The notes under the pieces were generated by a model that was given only the letters and a program-made list of their open reading frames with translations, was not told where the DNA came from and did not search any database. From assembly GCF_003651185.1 (NCBI RefSeq), contig NZ_RCDC01000004.1, forward strand, positions 62,001-126,000: a stretch of 64,000 nt of DNA, in the 5' to 3' direction. Below, in pieces: positions 26,483-35,272 of this stretch. Made by a program: the position numbers and the translations under genes. The first letter of the stretch is position 1; each line of letters opens with the position of its first letter. The DNA comes from Stenotrophomonas rhizophila. GTDB taxonomy: Bacteria > Pseudomonadota > Gammaproteobacteria > Xanthomonadales > Xanthomonadaceae.

Positions 26483-27724
26483 TTAATACAGCACGCGGGT
26501 GCGCAGGGTGCCGGGGATCGCCGCCAGCTCCTCGCGCACCGCGCCGGCCTGGGCTTCGCTGGCGGTGATGTCGATCACCACGTAGCCCACCTTCGGGTCC
26601 GTACGCAGGAACTGGCCGTCGATGTTGACGTTGTGGCGCGAGAAGATCTCGTTGACCTTGGAGAGTACGCCCGGCACGTTCTGGTGGATGTGCAGCAGGC
26701 GCAGGCTCTCGGCGTGCTCGGGCAACGTCACTTCCGGGAAGTTGACCGCCGACAGGGTGCTGCCGTTATCGCTGTAGCGCACCAGTTTGGCCGCCACTTC
26801 CACACCGATGTTGTCCTGTGCTTCCAGTGTGCTGCCGCCAACGTGCGGGGTCAGGATCACGTTGTCGTGGGCGGTGAGCGGGGAGACGAAGACATCGCCG
26901 TTGCCCTTGGGCTCCACCGGGAACACATCCAGCGCCGCACCACCGAGGTGGCCCGAGCGCAGCGCCGCATCCAGCGCGTCGATGTCGACCACGGTGCCGC
27001 GCGCGGCGTTGATCAGGTGTGCGCCGGGGCGCATGCGCGCCAGTTCGTCGGCACCGATCATCCACTGCGTGGCCGGGGTTTCCGGCACATGCACGGTCAC
27101 GATGTCGGCGCGCGCCAGCAGGTCATCCAGGTTGATCGCCGCGCGGGCATTGCCCAGTGACAGCTTGGTTTCCACATCGTGGAAGATCACCTGCATGCCC
27201 ATCGCCTCGGCCATCACGCCGACCTGGGTGCCGATATGGCCATAACCGATGATGCCCAGCGTCTTGCCGCGCACCTCATGGCTGCCGGCGGCCGACTTGG
27301 ACCAGCCGCCGCGATGGCACTCGGCGTTTTTCTGCGGGATGCCGCGGGTCAGCATGATCGCTTCGGCGATCACCAGCTCGGCCACGCTGCGGGTGTTGGA
27401 GTAGGGGGCGTTGAACACCGGGATGCCGGCCAGTTCCGCCGCCTCCAGGTCCACCTGGTTGGTGCCGATGCAGAAGCAGCCGACCGCCATCAGGCGCTTG
27501 GCGTTCGCCAGCACCTCCGCGCTGAGTTGCGTGCGCGAACGGATGCCGACGATGTGGGCCTCGGCGATGCGCGCCTTCAGTTCGTCTTCGGGCAGCGCCT
27601 TGCTGTGCAGTTCGATCTGCGAATAGCCGGCCGCGGTGAACACGTCGATCGCGGTCTGGCTGACCCCCTCGAGCAACAGTACGCGGATATCCTGCTTCGG
27701 GAACGAGGTCTTTTTCGGCGACAT
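26483..27724 (-). CDS. serA: D-3-phosphoglycerate dehydrogenase
   Basis: Catalyses the first committed step of serine synthesis. The 413-residue product has the E. coli-type length: a substrate domain (VGIRSRTQLSAEVL), the NAD-binding fold (GKTLGIIGYGHIGTQVGVMAEAMGM), the catalytic region (HVPETPATQWMIG, LINAARGTVVDIDAL, LTPHVGGSTLEAQ), and a C-terminal ACT domain (about 340-413, LLHIHQNVPGVLSKVNEIFSRHNVNI) expected to bind serine for feedback control. It is divergent from the D-2-hydroxyacid dehydrogenase gene, 203 bases away. Confidence 0.96.
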   Translation of the reverse strand: MSPKKTSFPKQDIRVLLLEGVSQTAIDVFTAAGYSQIELHSKALPEDELKARIAEAHIVGIRSRTQLSAEVLANAKRLMAVGCFCIGTNQVDLEAAELAGIPVFNAPYSNTRSVAELVIAEAIMLTRGIPQKNAECHRGGWSKSAAGSHEVRGKTLGIIGYGHIGTQVGVMAEAMGMQVIFHDVETKLSLGNARAAINLDDLLARADIVTVHVPETPATQWMIGADELARMRPGAHLINAARGTVVDIDALDAALRSGHLGGAALDVFPVEPKGNGDVFVSPLTAHDNVILTPHVGGSTLEAQDNIGVEVAAKLVRYSDNGSTLSAVNFPEVTLPEHAESLRLLHIHQNVPGVLSKVNEIFSRHNVNIDGQFLRTDPKVGYVVIDITASEAQAGAVREELAAIPGTLRTRVLY

Positions 27725-27927
27725 GGGCGGCGTGCGACGTATGGCGGTGGAGCCCCCAACTATGCCAGAAGCGGGCGGCGATGGTGCGGTGCGCCAATCA
27801 ACGTCCGAACGGTTTCAGATGCACCTAATTTCGTGAGTACGTGTGGCCGTCACAGGCGCGCCTGCTACTGGACGCGGCCGGTAGCGGCTGGCAGGCTTGC
27901 GGGCTCCCCGGCACCGCCAGACGCCCC

Positions 27928-29316
27928 ATGACCGATCCGCGCCTCGATTCGCTCCTGCACGACTGCCCCGGGCTGCGCCTGAAGACCGATCCTGCCGATC
28001 TGGAGCACTACGGCCGCGATTGGACCCGGCGCTGGACACCCGCGCCGCTGGCGATCGCCTTGCCCGGCACGGTGGAAGAGGTGCAGGCGACGCTGCGCTG
28101 GGCCAGTGCCCAAGGGGTGGCCGTGGTGCCCTCCGGTGGCCGTACCGGGTTGTCCGGCGGCGCGGTGGCAGCCCACGGTGAGCTGGTGCTCAGCCTGGAG
28201 CGGATGAACAAGCCGCTGGCCTTCGATGCGGTCGACCGCACCCTGACCGTGCAGGCGGGCATGCCACTGGAGGCGGTGCACAACGCGGCGCTCGAGCATG
28301 GCCTGATCTACCCGGTGGATTTCGCCGCGCGTGGTTCGTGCTCGATCGGCGGCAACATCGCCACCAATGCCGGTGGCATCCGCGTGATCCGCTACGGCAA
28401 TACCCGCGAGTGGATCGCCGGCCTGAAGGTGGTGACGATGGCCGGTGAGCTGGTCGAGCTCAACAAGGGCCTGATCAAGAACTCCAGCGGCTATGACTTC
28501 CGCCAGCTGCTGATCGGCTCGGAAGGCACGCTCGGCGTGATCGTCGAAGCCACCTTGAAGCTCACCGATCCGCCGCCGGCCAGCAACGTGATGCTGCTGG
28601 CGCTGCCCTCGTTCGAGGTGTTGATGCAGGTGTTTGCCGCCTTCCGCGAGCGGCTGCAGCTGCAGGCCTTCGAGTTCTTCACCGACCGCGCGCTTGGGCA
28701 TGTGCTGGCGCATGGCGCGCAGGCGCCGTTCGACGAGGTCCACCCGTATTACGTGGTAACCGAATTCGCTGCCGGCGACGAGGCGCAGGAAGCCGCCGCG
28801 ATGGCCGCGTTCGAAGACTGCATGGAGCACGGCTGGGTCAGCGATGGCGTGGTCAGCCAGAGCGACGCGCAGGCCGCGCAGCTGTGGCGCCTGCGCGAGG
28901 GCATCACCGAAGCGGTGGCGCGCTACACGCCCTACAAGAACGATGTCTCGGTGCGGATTTCGGCGATGCCGGCCTTCCTCGCCGAAACCCAGGCGCTGAT
29001 CGGGCAGGCGTACCCGCAGTTCGAGGTGGTCTGGTTCGGGCACATCGGCGACGGCAACCTGCACATCAATGTGCTCAAGCCGGACGAGACCGCCGATGCG
29101 GAGTTCCTGACCCAATGCGAGCATGTCACCAAGCTGCTCGCCGGTGTGCTGGCCCGCTTTGACGGCAGCATCTCGGCCGAACACGGGATCGGCCTGGTCA
29201 AAAAGGGCTACCTGGACAGCACGCGCAGCGCGCCGGAAATCGCACTGATGAAGGCGGTCAAACGTGCGTTTGATCCCCAAGCGCTGCTGAATCCCGGCAA
29301 GCTCTTCGACCTCTGA
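27928..29316 (+). CDS. FAD-linked D-2-hydroxyacid dehydrogenase, probable D-2-hydroxyglutarate dehydrogenase
   Basis: A 462-residue flavoprotein of the GlcD/D-lactate dehydrogenase group. The PCMH FAD-binding domain contains VVPSGGRTGLSGGAVA and GSCSIGGNIATNAGGIRVIRYG; the C-terminal domain has the metal-site motifs HIGDGNLHINVLKP and ISAEHGIGLVKKGYL. In Pseudomonas stutzeri an enzyme of this type sits beside serA and drains D-2-hydroxyglutarate made by SerA, driving serine synthesis; the divergent layout here supports the same role. ATG 27928 gives the standard length. Glycolate or D-lactate oxidation remains possible. Confidence 0.85.
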   Translation: MTDPRLDSLLHDCPGLRLKTDPADLEHYGRDWTRRWTPAPLAIALPGTVEEVQATLRWASAQGVAVVPSGGRTGLSGGAVAAHGELVLSLERMNKPLAFDAVDRTLTVQAGMPLEAVHNAALEHGLIYPVDFAARGSCSIGGNIATNAGGIRVIRYGNTREWIAGLKVVTMAGELVELNKGLIKNSSGYDFRQLLIGSEGTLGVIVEATLKLTDPPPASNVMLLALPSFEVLMQVFAAFRERLQLQAFEFFTDRALGHVLAHGAQAPFDEVHPYYVVTEFAAGDEAQEAAAMAAFEDCMEHGWVSDGVVSQSDAQAAQLWRLREGITEAVARYTPYKNDVSVRISAMPAFLAETQALIGQAYPQFEVVWFGHIGDGNLHINVLKPDETADAEFLTQCEHVTKLLAGVLARFDGSISAEHGIGLVKKGYLDSTRSAPEIALMKAVKRAFDPQALLNPGKLFDL

Positions 29317-29377
29317 GGCAAGACAGGATTTCACGCAGCCTATACGCTCTGTGCTTTCTACCGCGAACGACACCCCG

Positions 29378-29674
29378 ATGATGCGTCCGATCCTGCTTGT
29401 TGCCGTGCTCGCCCTGCCGTTGTCGGCGATGGCCTCCAGTTTTGCCGGCAGCTCTGCCGGTTCCGCCTCCGGCGCGTCCTCGGCCGGTTCGTCCAGCTCG
29501 GGCGATGACAAGATCGTGCTTGATGCGCGCGATGATGCAGCCGCCTTCGTGGCCAGCGACGGTGCGATCCGTGGTGCCCGTCTGGAAGCTGCGCTGCTGC
29601 ACCTGCGCGAACAGAGCGTTGCGAAGCAGCAGGCCAGTGACATGGCGCTGGCCAGGACCCTGCTGGCCCGCTGA
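29378..29674 (+). CDS. Small exported DUF2388-type protein
   Basis: A 98-residue protein with a signal peptide (MMRPILLVAVLALPLSAMA), a Ser/Gly/Ala-rich stretch, then DDKIVLDARDDAAAFVASDGAIRGARLEAALLHLRE, which matches my knowledge of DUF2388 proteins, best known from Pseudomonas. ATG 29378 or 29381 could start it. Its TGA overlaps the ATG of the DUF4105 gene by one base, so they are co-translated. The function is unknown. Confidence 0.75.
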   Translation: MMRPILLVAVLALPLSAMASSFAGSSAGSASGASSAGSSSSGDDKIVLDARDDAAAFVASDGAIRGARLEAALLHLREQSVAKQQASDMALARTLLAR

Positions 29675-31491
29675 TGCGAACGCGTGGTCAGGTCCGCCGC
29701 TGGCGCTGGGCGGTCCTGATCGCGTGGCTCGCCGCGCCGTTCGCACAGGCGGCGCTGCAGCTGGAGTTGCAGCCGCAGGGATTGAGCGTGGCGCAGATCG
29801 TGGCCGCCGAGCGTGCCCTGCAGCAGGTGCACACGCGCCTGCCGGCGCCGTGGCAGGCACGTTTCCAGCACCCGGTGCAGGTGCGCTGGTCGGACACGCT
29901 GCCGGCCCACGTGCACGGCCGCACCCGCAACGGCACGATCACCCTGCAGCGCGCGTTGCTGGACACCGTGCAGGACGATCAACCGCTGCCACGCCCGCTC
30001 GAAGCCGCGCTGATCCACGAATTGACCCATGTGCTGGACCGTTCGCCGCAGGGTGGCTGGTCGCGCGATGCGCGTCTGCGTGACCTGGCCGGCTGGCAGC
30101 GACGCCCGTGGAAGCTGGGGCGTACAGCGAATGCCTTCAGCGAGCGCAGTCCGGACGATTACGAGCGCACGCGACCGGCCGAGTTCCTGGCGGTCAACGC
30201 CGAGCACCTGCTGCTCGATCCGGATTACCCCTGCCGCCGTCCGGCCGTCGCCGCGTGGTTTGCCGAGCACCTTGGGCCGAACGACGCGGCCGAGGGATGC
30301 GACACCCGTCTGCCGTTGATGCAGGCCGAAGAGGAGGCGGGCGCGGCGACGCTGCTCGAACTGGATCCGGCCCGGATCTACGCGGTGGACTACCTGCTCG
30401 CCGAAGGCAATGACCAGCTGATGAGTCGCTGGGGCCACAGCATGCTGCGCCTGGTGATCTGCGCGCCAGGCCGCCCGCGTGGGCCGGCCTGCCGGATGGA
30501 TCTGTCCCATCACCGCGTGCTGTCCTACCGTGCCTTCGTCGGCGATGTACAGATCTCCAGCTGGCGCGGGCTGACCGGTGCCTATCCTTCGCGCCTGTTC
30601 GTGCTGCCGCTCAACCAGGTCATCAACGAATACACACAGGTGGAACTGCGGGGGCTGTCTTCCGTGCCGTTGGCGTTGGATGCGCCGGACATCGCCAGCC
30701 TGCTGGAGCGCGTCGCGCAGGTGCACTGGAGCTATGACGGGCGCTATCTGTTCGTCAGCAACAACTGCGCGGTGGAGACCGGCAAGCTGCTGCAGGAAGG
30801 CGTGCCACGCCTGGCTTCGCCGGGGTTGAACCGGCTCACCCCGCGCGGCCTGCTGACCCGCCTGGAGCGCCAGGGCGTGGCCGACGCCAGCGTGCTGGCC
30901 GATCGCGGGCAGGCGACGCGACAGGGCTACTACTTCGCCTCCGCCGAGGATCACTACCAGCAGTTGTTCGATGCGGCGCGCCAGCAGCTACGGCTGGGCA
31001 CGACAACCGTCGGCGAGTGGTTGCGGCAAACGGCCAGCGAGCGTGCACGCTGGGTAGAGCAGGGTGATCTACGTGCCACCGCCGCCCTGCTGTTGCTGGA
31101 ACAGGCCGCCCTGCGTCGCGAAGAACTGCGCGCACGCGACGTGCTTAAGCGGCTGCTGGGCGATCCGGCCAAAGAAGATGCTGCGGCGCGCGACACGCTG
31201 CGCGCGTTGCTGGAAGACACCGGCCAGCTGATCAGCCCGGCCGCACTGGTGGCGGGGGGCGGCTACGGGCTGCCGTCGGCGCACGAGCGGGCGCAGGCCA
31301 GCGAGGCGGCGGCGCGGCTCAGTGCACAGGGTGTGCCGGCCTGGCAGGCGTTGCAGCTGCAGCTCAAACACCGCTTGCCACAGGCACAGCAACGCGAACT
31401 GGCCACGATCGACAGCAATCTGGCCCGACTGGGTGCGCGGATGCGCGAACTGGCCCGGCAGGACGCTGTTACTGCCGCGGCAGCTCGATGA
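29674..31491 (+). CDS. DUF4105 (Lnb N-terminal periplasmic domain) protein
   Basis: A 605-residue exported protein with signal segment WAVLIAWLAAPFAQAALQ. The middle (residues about 220-400) carries the DUF4105 features WGHSMLRLVIC, LSYRAFVGDVQISSWRGLTG and FVSNNCAVETGKLLQEG, with conserved His and Cys residues. DUF4105 is the periplasmic domain found in Lnb, linked to lipoprotein N-acylation, but that assignment may not hold here. A HELTHVLDR segment (near residue 113) resembles a zinc metallopeptidase HExxH motif. The C-terminal 150 residues are helical. Its 3' end overlaps the histidine kinase gene by 23 bases, tail to tail. Confidence 0.75.
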   Translation: MRTRGQVRRWRWAVLIAWLAAPFAQAALQLELQPQGLSVAQIVAAERALQQVHTRLPAPWQARFQHPVQVRWSDTLPAHVHGRTRNGTITLQRALLDTVQDDQPLPRPLEAALIHELTHVLDRSPQGGWSRDARLRDLAGWQRRPWKLGRTANAFSERSPDDYERTRPAEFLAVNAEHLLLDPDYPCRRPAVAAWFAEHLGPNDAAEGCDTRLPLMQAEEEAGAATLLELDPARIYAVDYLLAEGNDQLMSRWGHSMLRLVICAPGRPRGPACRMDLSHHRVLSYRAFVGDVQISSWRGLTGAYPSRLFVLPLNQVINEYTQVELRGLSSVPLALDAPDIASLLERVAQVHWSYDGRYLFVSNNCAVETGKLLQEGVPRLASPGLNRLTPRGLLTRLERQGVADASVLADRGQATRQGYYFASAEDHYQQLFDAARQQLRLGTTTVGEWLRQTASERARWVEQGDLRATAALLLLEQAALRREELRARDVLKRLLGDPAKEDAAARDTLRALLEDTGQLISPAALVAGGGYGLPSAHERAQASEAAARLSAQGVPAWQALQLQLKHRLPQAQQRELATIDSNLARLGARMRELARQDAVTAAAAR

Positions 31492-32536
31492 CGAAGCGCG
31501 CCCCGCCCAACGTGCTGGCGCTGCAGGCGACGTGGCCCCCATGCGCATCGGCGATTGCCTTGACCACCGCCAGCCCCAGCCCGCTGCCACCGCGCTGACG
31601 CGAGCGCGAGCCGTCGCCGCGCAGGAAGGGATCGAAGATCTGCTCGCGCAGCGCCGCATCGATGCCGGGGCCTTCATCGTCGATGGCGATCTGCACGTGG
31701 GTAGCGGTGTCGTGCACCGCAATGCGGACCCGGCCGGGCGTTGCATAGCGGCGCGCATTCTCCAGCAGCGCCATCAGCGCCTGGCGTACCCGGGTGGGGT
31801 CGCAATGCGCGGGATGCTCCCCGCGCGAGGTCTCCAGTTCCAGCACGAAGCCGCTGCTGCGGAAACCCGGATCCACCAGGCTCATCACCGAGTGCACTTC
31901 CTGCACCACGTCATTGCGGGCACGGCGGACATCCAGGCGCGCGCTGTCGGCCAGGCTCAGCACACGCAGGTCCTCGATCAGCCGCGACAGCCCTTCGACC
32001 TGGGCCAGCAGGCTGCGGAACTGGCCTTCGTCGGGTGCGAACACGCCTTCGGCCAGCCCCTGCAGCCGGCCGCGCAGGATGGTGACCGGCGTGCGCAGCT
32101 CATGCGCGATCGCCGCGTGCCACATCACCCGGTCGGCCTCGATGTTCTGCAGCCGCCGCGCCATCGCGTTGAAGTCGTCCACCAGCAGCGCCACTTCGCC
32201 GAGCGAGCGGTCACTGACGGCAGCGCGTGCACCGAGATCGCCATCGGCGAGCCGGCCGATGCTGTCCACCACCGCGTTGAGCGGGGTCAGGATGCGCTGG
32301 GACAGCCGCACCGAAGCGGCCACGGCCAAGGTCAGCCCGATCAGGGTCACGCCCACCATCCAGACCAGCTCGGGCCCGCTGGGCACCCAGCTGACCGGCT
32401 CGTCCACGCCGCCGGGATAGAACGCGACTAGCACCGCGTACAGCAGATAGGAGCTGAGGATCACCATCACGATGACCGCCAGCACCATCATCGACATCGA
32501 CAGCACGATGTGCCGGCTCAGGCCCGAGCGGCGCAT
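31469..32536 (-). CDS. Sensor histidine kinase, AdeS/BaeS-like
   Basis: A 355-residue membrane kinase. Two transmembrane segments (about 10-38 and 58-76) flank a very short periplasmic loop. A HAMP linker (RILTPLNAVVDSIGRLADGDL) follows, then the H-box AIAHELRTPVTIL with His145 as phosphorylation site. ATP-binding boxes are ALLENARRYATPG, DEGPGID and GGSGLGLAVVKAIADAHGG. It overlaps the regulator gene (ATGA) and is co-transcribed with it. Such systems control RND efflux (AdeABC, SmeABC) elsewhere, but no efflux genes lie in this window. Confidence 0.92.
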   Translation of the reverse strand: MRRSGLSRHIVLSMSMMVLAVIVMVILSSYLLYAVLVAFYPGGVDEPVSWVPSGPELVWMVGVTLIGLTLAVAASVRLSQRILTPLNAVVDSIGRLADGDLGARAAVSDRSLGEVALLVDDFNAMARRLQNIEADRVMWHAAIAHELRTPVTILRGRLQGLAEGVFAPDEGQFRSLLAQVEGLSRLIEDLRVLSLADSARLDVRRARNDVVQEVHSVMSLVDPGFRSSGFVLELETSRGEHPAHCDPTRVRQALMALLENARRYATPGRVRIAVHDTATHVQIAIDDEGPGIDAALREQIFDPFLRGDGSRSRQRGGSGLGLAVVKAIADAHGGHVACSASTLGGARFVIELPRQ

Positions 32537-33318
32537 CAGTGGTCCGTCGCCAGCCGGTAGCCGACGCCGCGCACGCTGGCCGGGACATTGGCCAGGCCCA
32601 CATCATCGAGTTTGCGGCGCAGCTTGCTGACATGGCTGTCCACGGTGCGCTCCAATGCTTCGCTTTCCGGCAGGCACTCGTGCATGAGCTCGCTGCGGCT
32701 GAAGATGCGCATCGGTGCCAGCGCCATGCAGTGCAGCAGTTTGTATTCGGTCAGGGTGAGCAGCAGCTCGTGGCTGTAGCCATCGCCTTCGACATGCACC
32801 GTGTGGTGCTCCGGATCGATCACCAGGCTGCCGACGCGCAGGATCTCCGGCACGCTCTGGCGCGGCGCATTCAAGGTGCGCCGCAGTACCGCACGCACCC
32901 GTGCGGCCACTTCAGCCGGGTTGAACGGCTTGACCACGTAGTCGTCCGCGCCCATCCGCAGGGCGGTGAGCTTGTCCAGGTCCTGGTCCAGCGCGGTCAG
33001 CATGATCACTGGCGTGTCGCCGCGCTGGCGCAGGGTGTTGAGCACGGTCCAGCCGTCCATGCCCGGCATCTGTACATCCAGCAGGACCAGGTCCGGCCGT
33101 GCGCTGCGATGCAGCGCCAGGGCGTTCAGGCCATCCCGCGCGCGCAGCGTGCGCAGGCCCTCGCGGGCTAGGTAGGCCGCGACGATATCGGCGATCTCGG
33201 GTTCGTCCTCGACGATCAGGACCAGGGCGTTGAGCGAATGATCCCAGCGCGCGGTGGGGGCGCCGGGTGAATCGGAGGCGGGCATGCAGGGCAGGGCCGG
33301 AAGGTGCTTGAGCTCCAT
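32536..33318 (-). CDS. Response regulator, AdeR/BaeR-like (OmpR family)
   Basis: A 260-residue regulator. The receiver domain reads VLIVEDEPEIADI with phospho-acceptor Asp81 (LVLLDVQMPGMDGW), then TALDQDLDKLTALRMGADDYVVKPFNPAEV. The winged-helix domain ends ALERTVDSHVSKLRRKLDD...VRGVGYRLATDH, close to AdeR. ATG 33318 is chosen because GGAG precedes it by 6 bases; it gives an unusual 30-residue leader before the receiver, and ATG 33285 is an alternative start. Confidence 0.92.
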   Translation of the reverse strand: MELKHLPALPCMPASDSPGAPTARWDHSLNALVLIVEDEPEIADIVAAYLAREGLRTLRARDGLNALALHRSARPDLVLLDVQMPGMDGWTVLNTLRQRGDTPVIMLTALDQDLDKLTALRMGADDYVVKPFNPAEVAARVRAVLRRTLNAPRQSVPEILRVGSLVIDPEHHTVHVEGDGYSHELLLTLTEYKLLHCMALAPMRIFSRSELMHECLPESEALERTVDSHVSKLRRKLDDVGLANVPASVRGVGYRLATDH

Positions 33319-33373
33319 CGTATCTCCACACTTCCTCCATCGAAACCCCACCGAACCCACGCAGACTGCCGCC

Positions 33374-33511
33374 ATGTTGATTTCGGCCGGTATCCCGGCG
33401 GCTGTGCTGCAGATGAAGAGCAAGAACAGGCATGCCGCCCCGGTGGCGGTGATCCAGGCGCTGCGCGCGCACGGCGACGTGCTGCGGCGACGATGGCAGG
33501 TGCGCACATGA
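33374..33511 (+). CDS. Possible small gene, 45 residues
   Basis: An open frame (MLISAGIPAAVLQMKSKNRH...WQVRT) lies in the divergent gap after the response regulator. Its TGA overlaps the start of the following gene in an ATGA arrangement, which is the main reason to consider it real. There is no clear Shine-Dalgarno and no recognised family; it is basic and has no membrane segment. Confidence 0.3.
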   Translation: MLISAGIPAAVLQMKSKNRHAAPVAVIQALRAHGDVLRRRWQVRT

Positions 33512-33903
33512 GCGCGGTACTGCAACCGGCACACGTGGAGGCGGCCGAGGCGCGGCTGTGGGATGCGCTGATCCAGTGGCAGCCGCAGCAACTGCATGCA
33601 CTGCTGTCACCAGCCCTGTTCCTGACCGACCACGACGGCCAGCGTCAGGATGCATCCCCGTTGCTGGCGGGCTGGAACGCGCGGCGCATCCGCATCGCGG
33701 CGATCGAACGGGAGCAGACCGAGCAGCTGGCCTGCGGCGCGATGGTGCTGGTCACCGGTGAGCTGCGCATCCACCTCGATGGCGAGCACGGCAGGCAGCT
33801 GCATTCCATGCGCCTGCTGCGGGTCTGGGCGCGCTGCACGGGCGCGCCAGGCGTCCATCTGCTCTCGCTGTGCATGCTGCCGGCTGCGCCGCGTCCGCAC
33901 TGA
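33508..33903 (+). CDS. NTF2-like/DUF4440-type protein
   Basis: A 131-residue cytoplasmic protein (MSAVLQPAHVEAAEARLWDALIQWQPQQLHALLSPALFLTDHDG...). The pattern of an N-terminal helix, a short pair of strands and late beta strands (IAAIEREQTEQLACGAMVLVTGEL, MRLLRVWARC) fits the SnoaL/NTF2 fold of DUF4440 proteins. These bind small molecules or are orphan domains, and no substrate can be proposed. It lies between the two-component system and a lipoprotein gene. Confidence 0.55.
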   Translation: MSAVLQPAHVEAAEARLWDALIQWQPQQLHALLSPALFLTDHDGQRQDASPLLAGWNARRIRIAAIEREQTEQLACGAMVLVTGELRIHLDGEHGRQLHSMRLLRVWARCTGAPGVHLLSLCMLPAAPRPH

Positions 33904-34006
33904 ACCGCGTGTTCAGCGATGCCCGGGAGGTCAGCGTCGCTTCACCTGTTCTCACGGCCCGGCAGGTACGATCAAGTGTTGTCGACGTTATCGCAAGGAG
34001 TCCCTC

Positions 34007-34750
34007 ATGCGCGCATCCCCCTGGTTGTTGAGCCTGGCCATTACCGGCGCACTCGCCGCCTGCCAACCGGCCAGCCAGAGCAGCCCCGCCGCCGATGGCA
34101 GCGAAGCGCCGCCCCCGATCGATGCCTCCACTGCTGAAGAGCGCGCGTATGCGTTCCGCTGTGGGGAGCTGGAAGTGCATGCTACTTACCGCGGTCAGGA
34201 TTCGGCAACGGTGGTGGTGGGCGACCGCACTTTCCCGATGTCCTCGCAGCCTGCAGCGTCCGGCGCGAAGTATGGCGATGGGCAGGGCAACGAATTGTGG
34301 ACCAAGGGGACCACCGAAGGCAGCCTGATCCTGAAGGGCGAGCCGGACCGCACCTGCACCGGCACCGGCGAGCAGGGCGGACAAGCACCGCCGGCCAATG
34401 CGACCGCCCATGCGGAGACGGACGCCGATGCGGCAGGCGGCTTCCGCGCGACCGGCAATGAGCCCGGCTGGCTGGCCCAGGTCGGTGCGGGTGCAACCCC
34501 GGCGCTGCACATCGAGATGGATTACGGCGAGCGCAAGCTCGAGATTTCCAGCCCCACCCAGGGCCGTGACGGCTGGTCGGGTACTGCCGCCGATGGCACC
34601 CCGGTCAAGCTGACCTTCCAGCGCACGGTGTGCCAGGACGACATGAGCGGCCAGGCCTTCGGTGCCACGGCCATGCTCACGGTCGGCGCGCGCCAGTACC
34701 ACGGCTGCGGGGATTTTGCCGGCGCGCCCTCGTTGGCGGCCAAGCCCTGA
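34007..34750 (+). CDS. Lipoprotein with MliC lysozyme-inhibitor domain plus COG3650-like domain
   Basis: A 247-residue lipoprotein: the signal ends LAACQ with the lipid Cys at residue 19. Residues about 45-115 match MliC, the membrane-bound inhibitor of C-type lysozyme (FRCGELEVHATY ... SGAKYGDGQGNELWTKGTTEGSLILKG). An Ala/Pro/Thr linker leads to a second domain (FRATGNEPGWLAQV ... TVCQDDMSGQAFG ... GCGDF) of the COG3650 type. It probably protects peptidoglycan from host lysozyme at the outer membrane. A strong AAGGAG lies 8 bases before the ATG. Confidence 0.82.
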   Translation: MRASPWLLSLAITGALAACQPASQSSPAADGSEAPPPIDASTAEERAYAFRCGELEVHATYRGQDSATVVVGDRTFPMSSQPAASGAKYGDGQGNELWTKGTTEGSLILKGEPDRTCTGTGEQGGQAPPANATAHAETDADAAGGFRATGNEPGWLAQVGAGATPALHIEMDYGERKLEISSPTQGRDGWSGTAADGTPVKLTFQRTVCQDDMSGQAFGATAMLTVGARQYHGCGDFAGAPSLAAKP

Positions 34751-34810
34751 TCCAGCAAGCTCTGACTCAGTTGAAGGCACCGGATGCGCGCATGCGCGTC
34801 CGGTGAACCA

Positions 34811-35272
34811 TCACATGCCGCGCGGGCAGGGGTTGGGCAGCGCCCGGCTGTCGGCATCCAGCATCAGCTCATTGCGGGTGCCCAGCAGCATCAGCTCGGT
34901 GTGCACCAGGCAGTTGTCGGCATGGCGCTGCAGGAGTTGATTGAAGCGCCGGGCACGGTCGTCGCAGCTCTCGTGGATCGCGTAGGCCAATTCGCGCGCA
35001 CGGTCTTCGTCGTACGCTTCTTCGCCAGCGAAGTGCTGGCACGCGCTTTCACGCGCCAGGAAGGCCTGCACATCGCCGGGCATCGCGCAGTACATGCGGA
35101 TGTCCTCGGCCACGAACACCTCCGCCGGGACGTCGCAGCGCTCACCGTGGGCGGTCTCAGCCAACGTGGCGGGTGCGCGCGGGGTATCCAATGTCTCACT
35201 CTCCACCGCCCGCGGCGAGCACGCCGCGAGCAGCAGGAGCAGGACGGTCAGTGCAGACCGTTTAGTCGGCAC
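34811..35272 (-). CDS. Small Cys-rich lipoprotein of unknown function
   Basis: A frame of about 153 residues beginning at GTG 35272 ([23 protein letters not shown]), with a lipobox ending LAAC. The mature part has seven further cysteines, plus the segment [30 protein letters not shown] do not recognise a defined function. It overlaps the 3' end of efpL by 11 bases and may be translated by coupling; an in-frame ATG far upstream (35317) would start within efpL. Confidence 0.6.
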   Translation of the reverse strand: MPTKRSALTVLLLLLAACSPRAVESETLDTPRAPATLAETAHGERCDVPAEVFVAEDIRMYCAMPGDVQAFLARESACQHFAGEEAYDEDRARELAYAIHESCDDRARRFNQLLQRHADNCLVHTELMLLGTRNELMLDADSRALPNPCPRGM

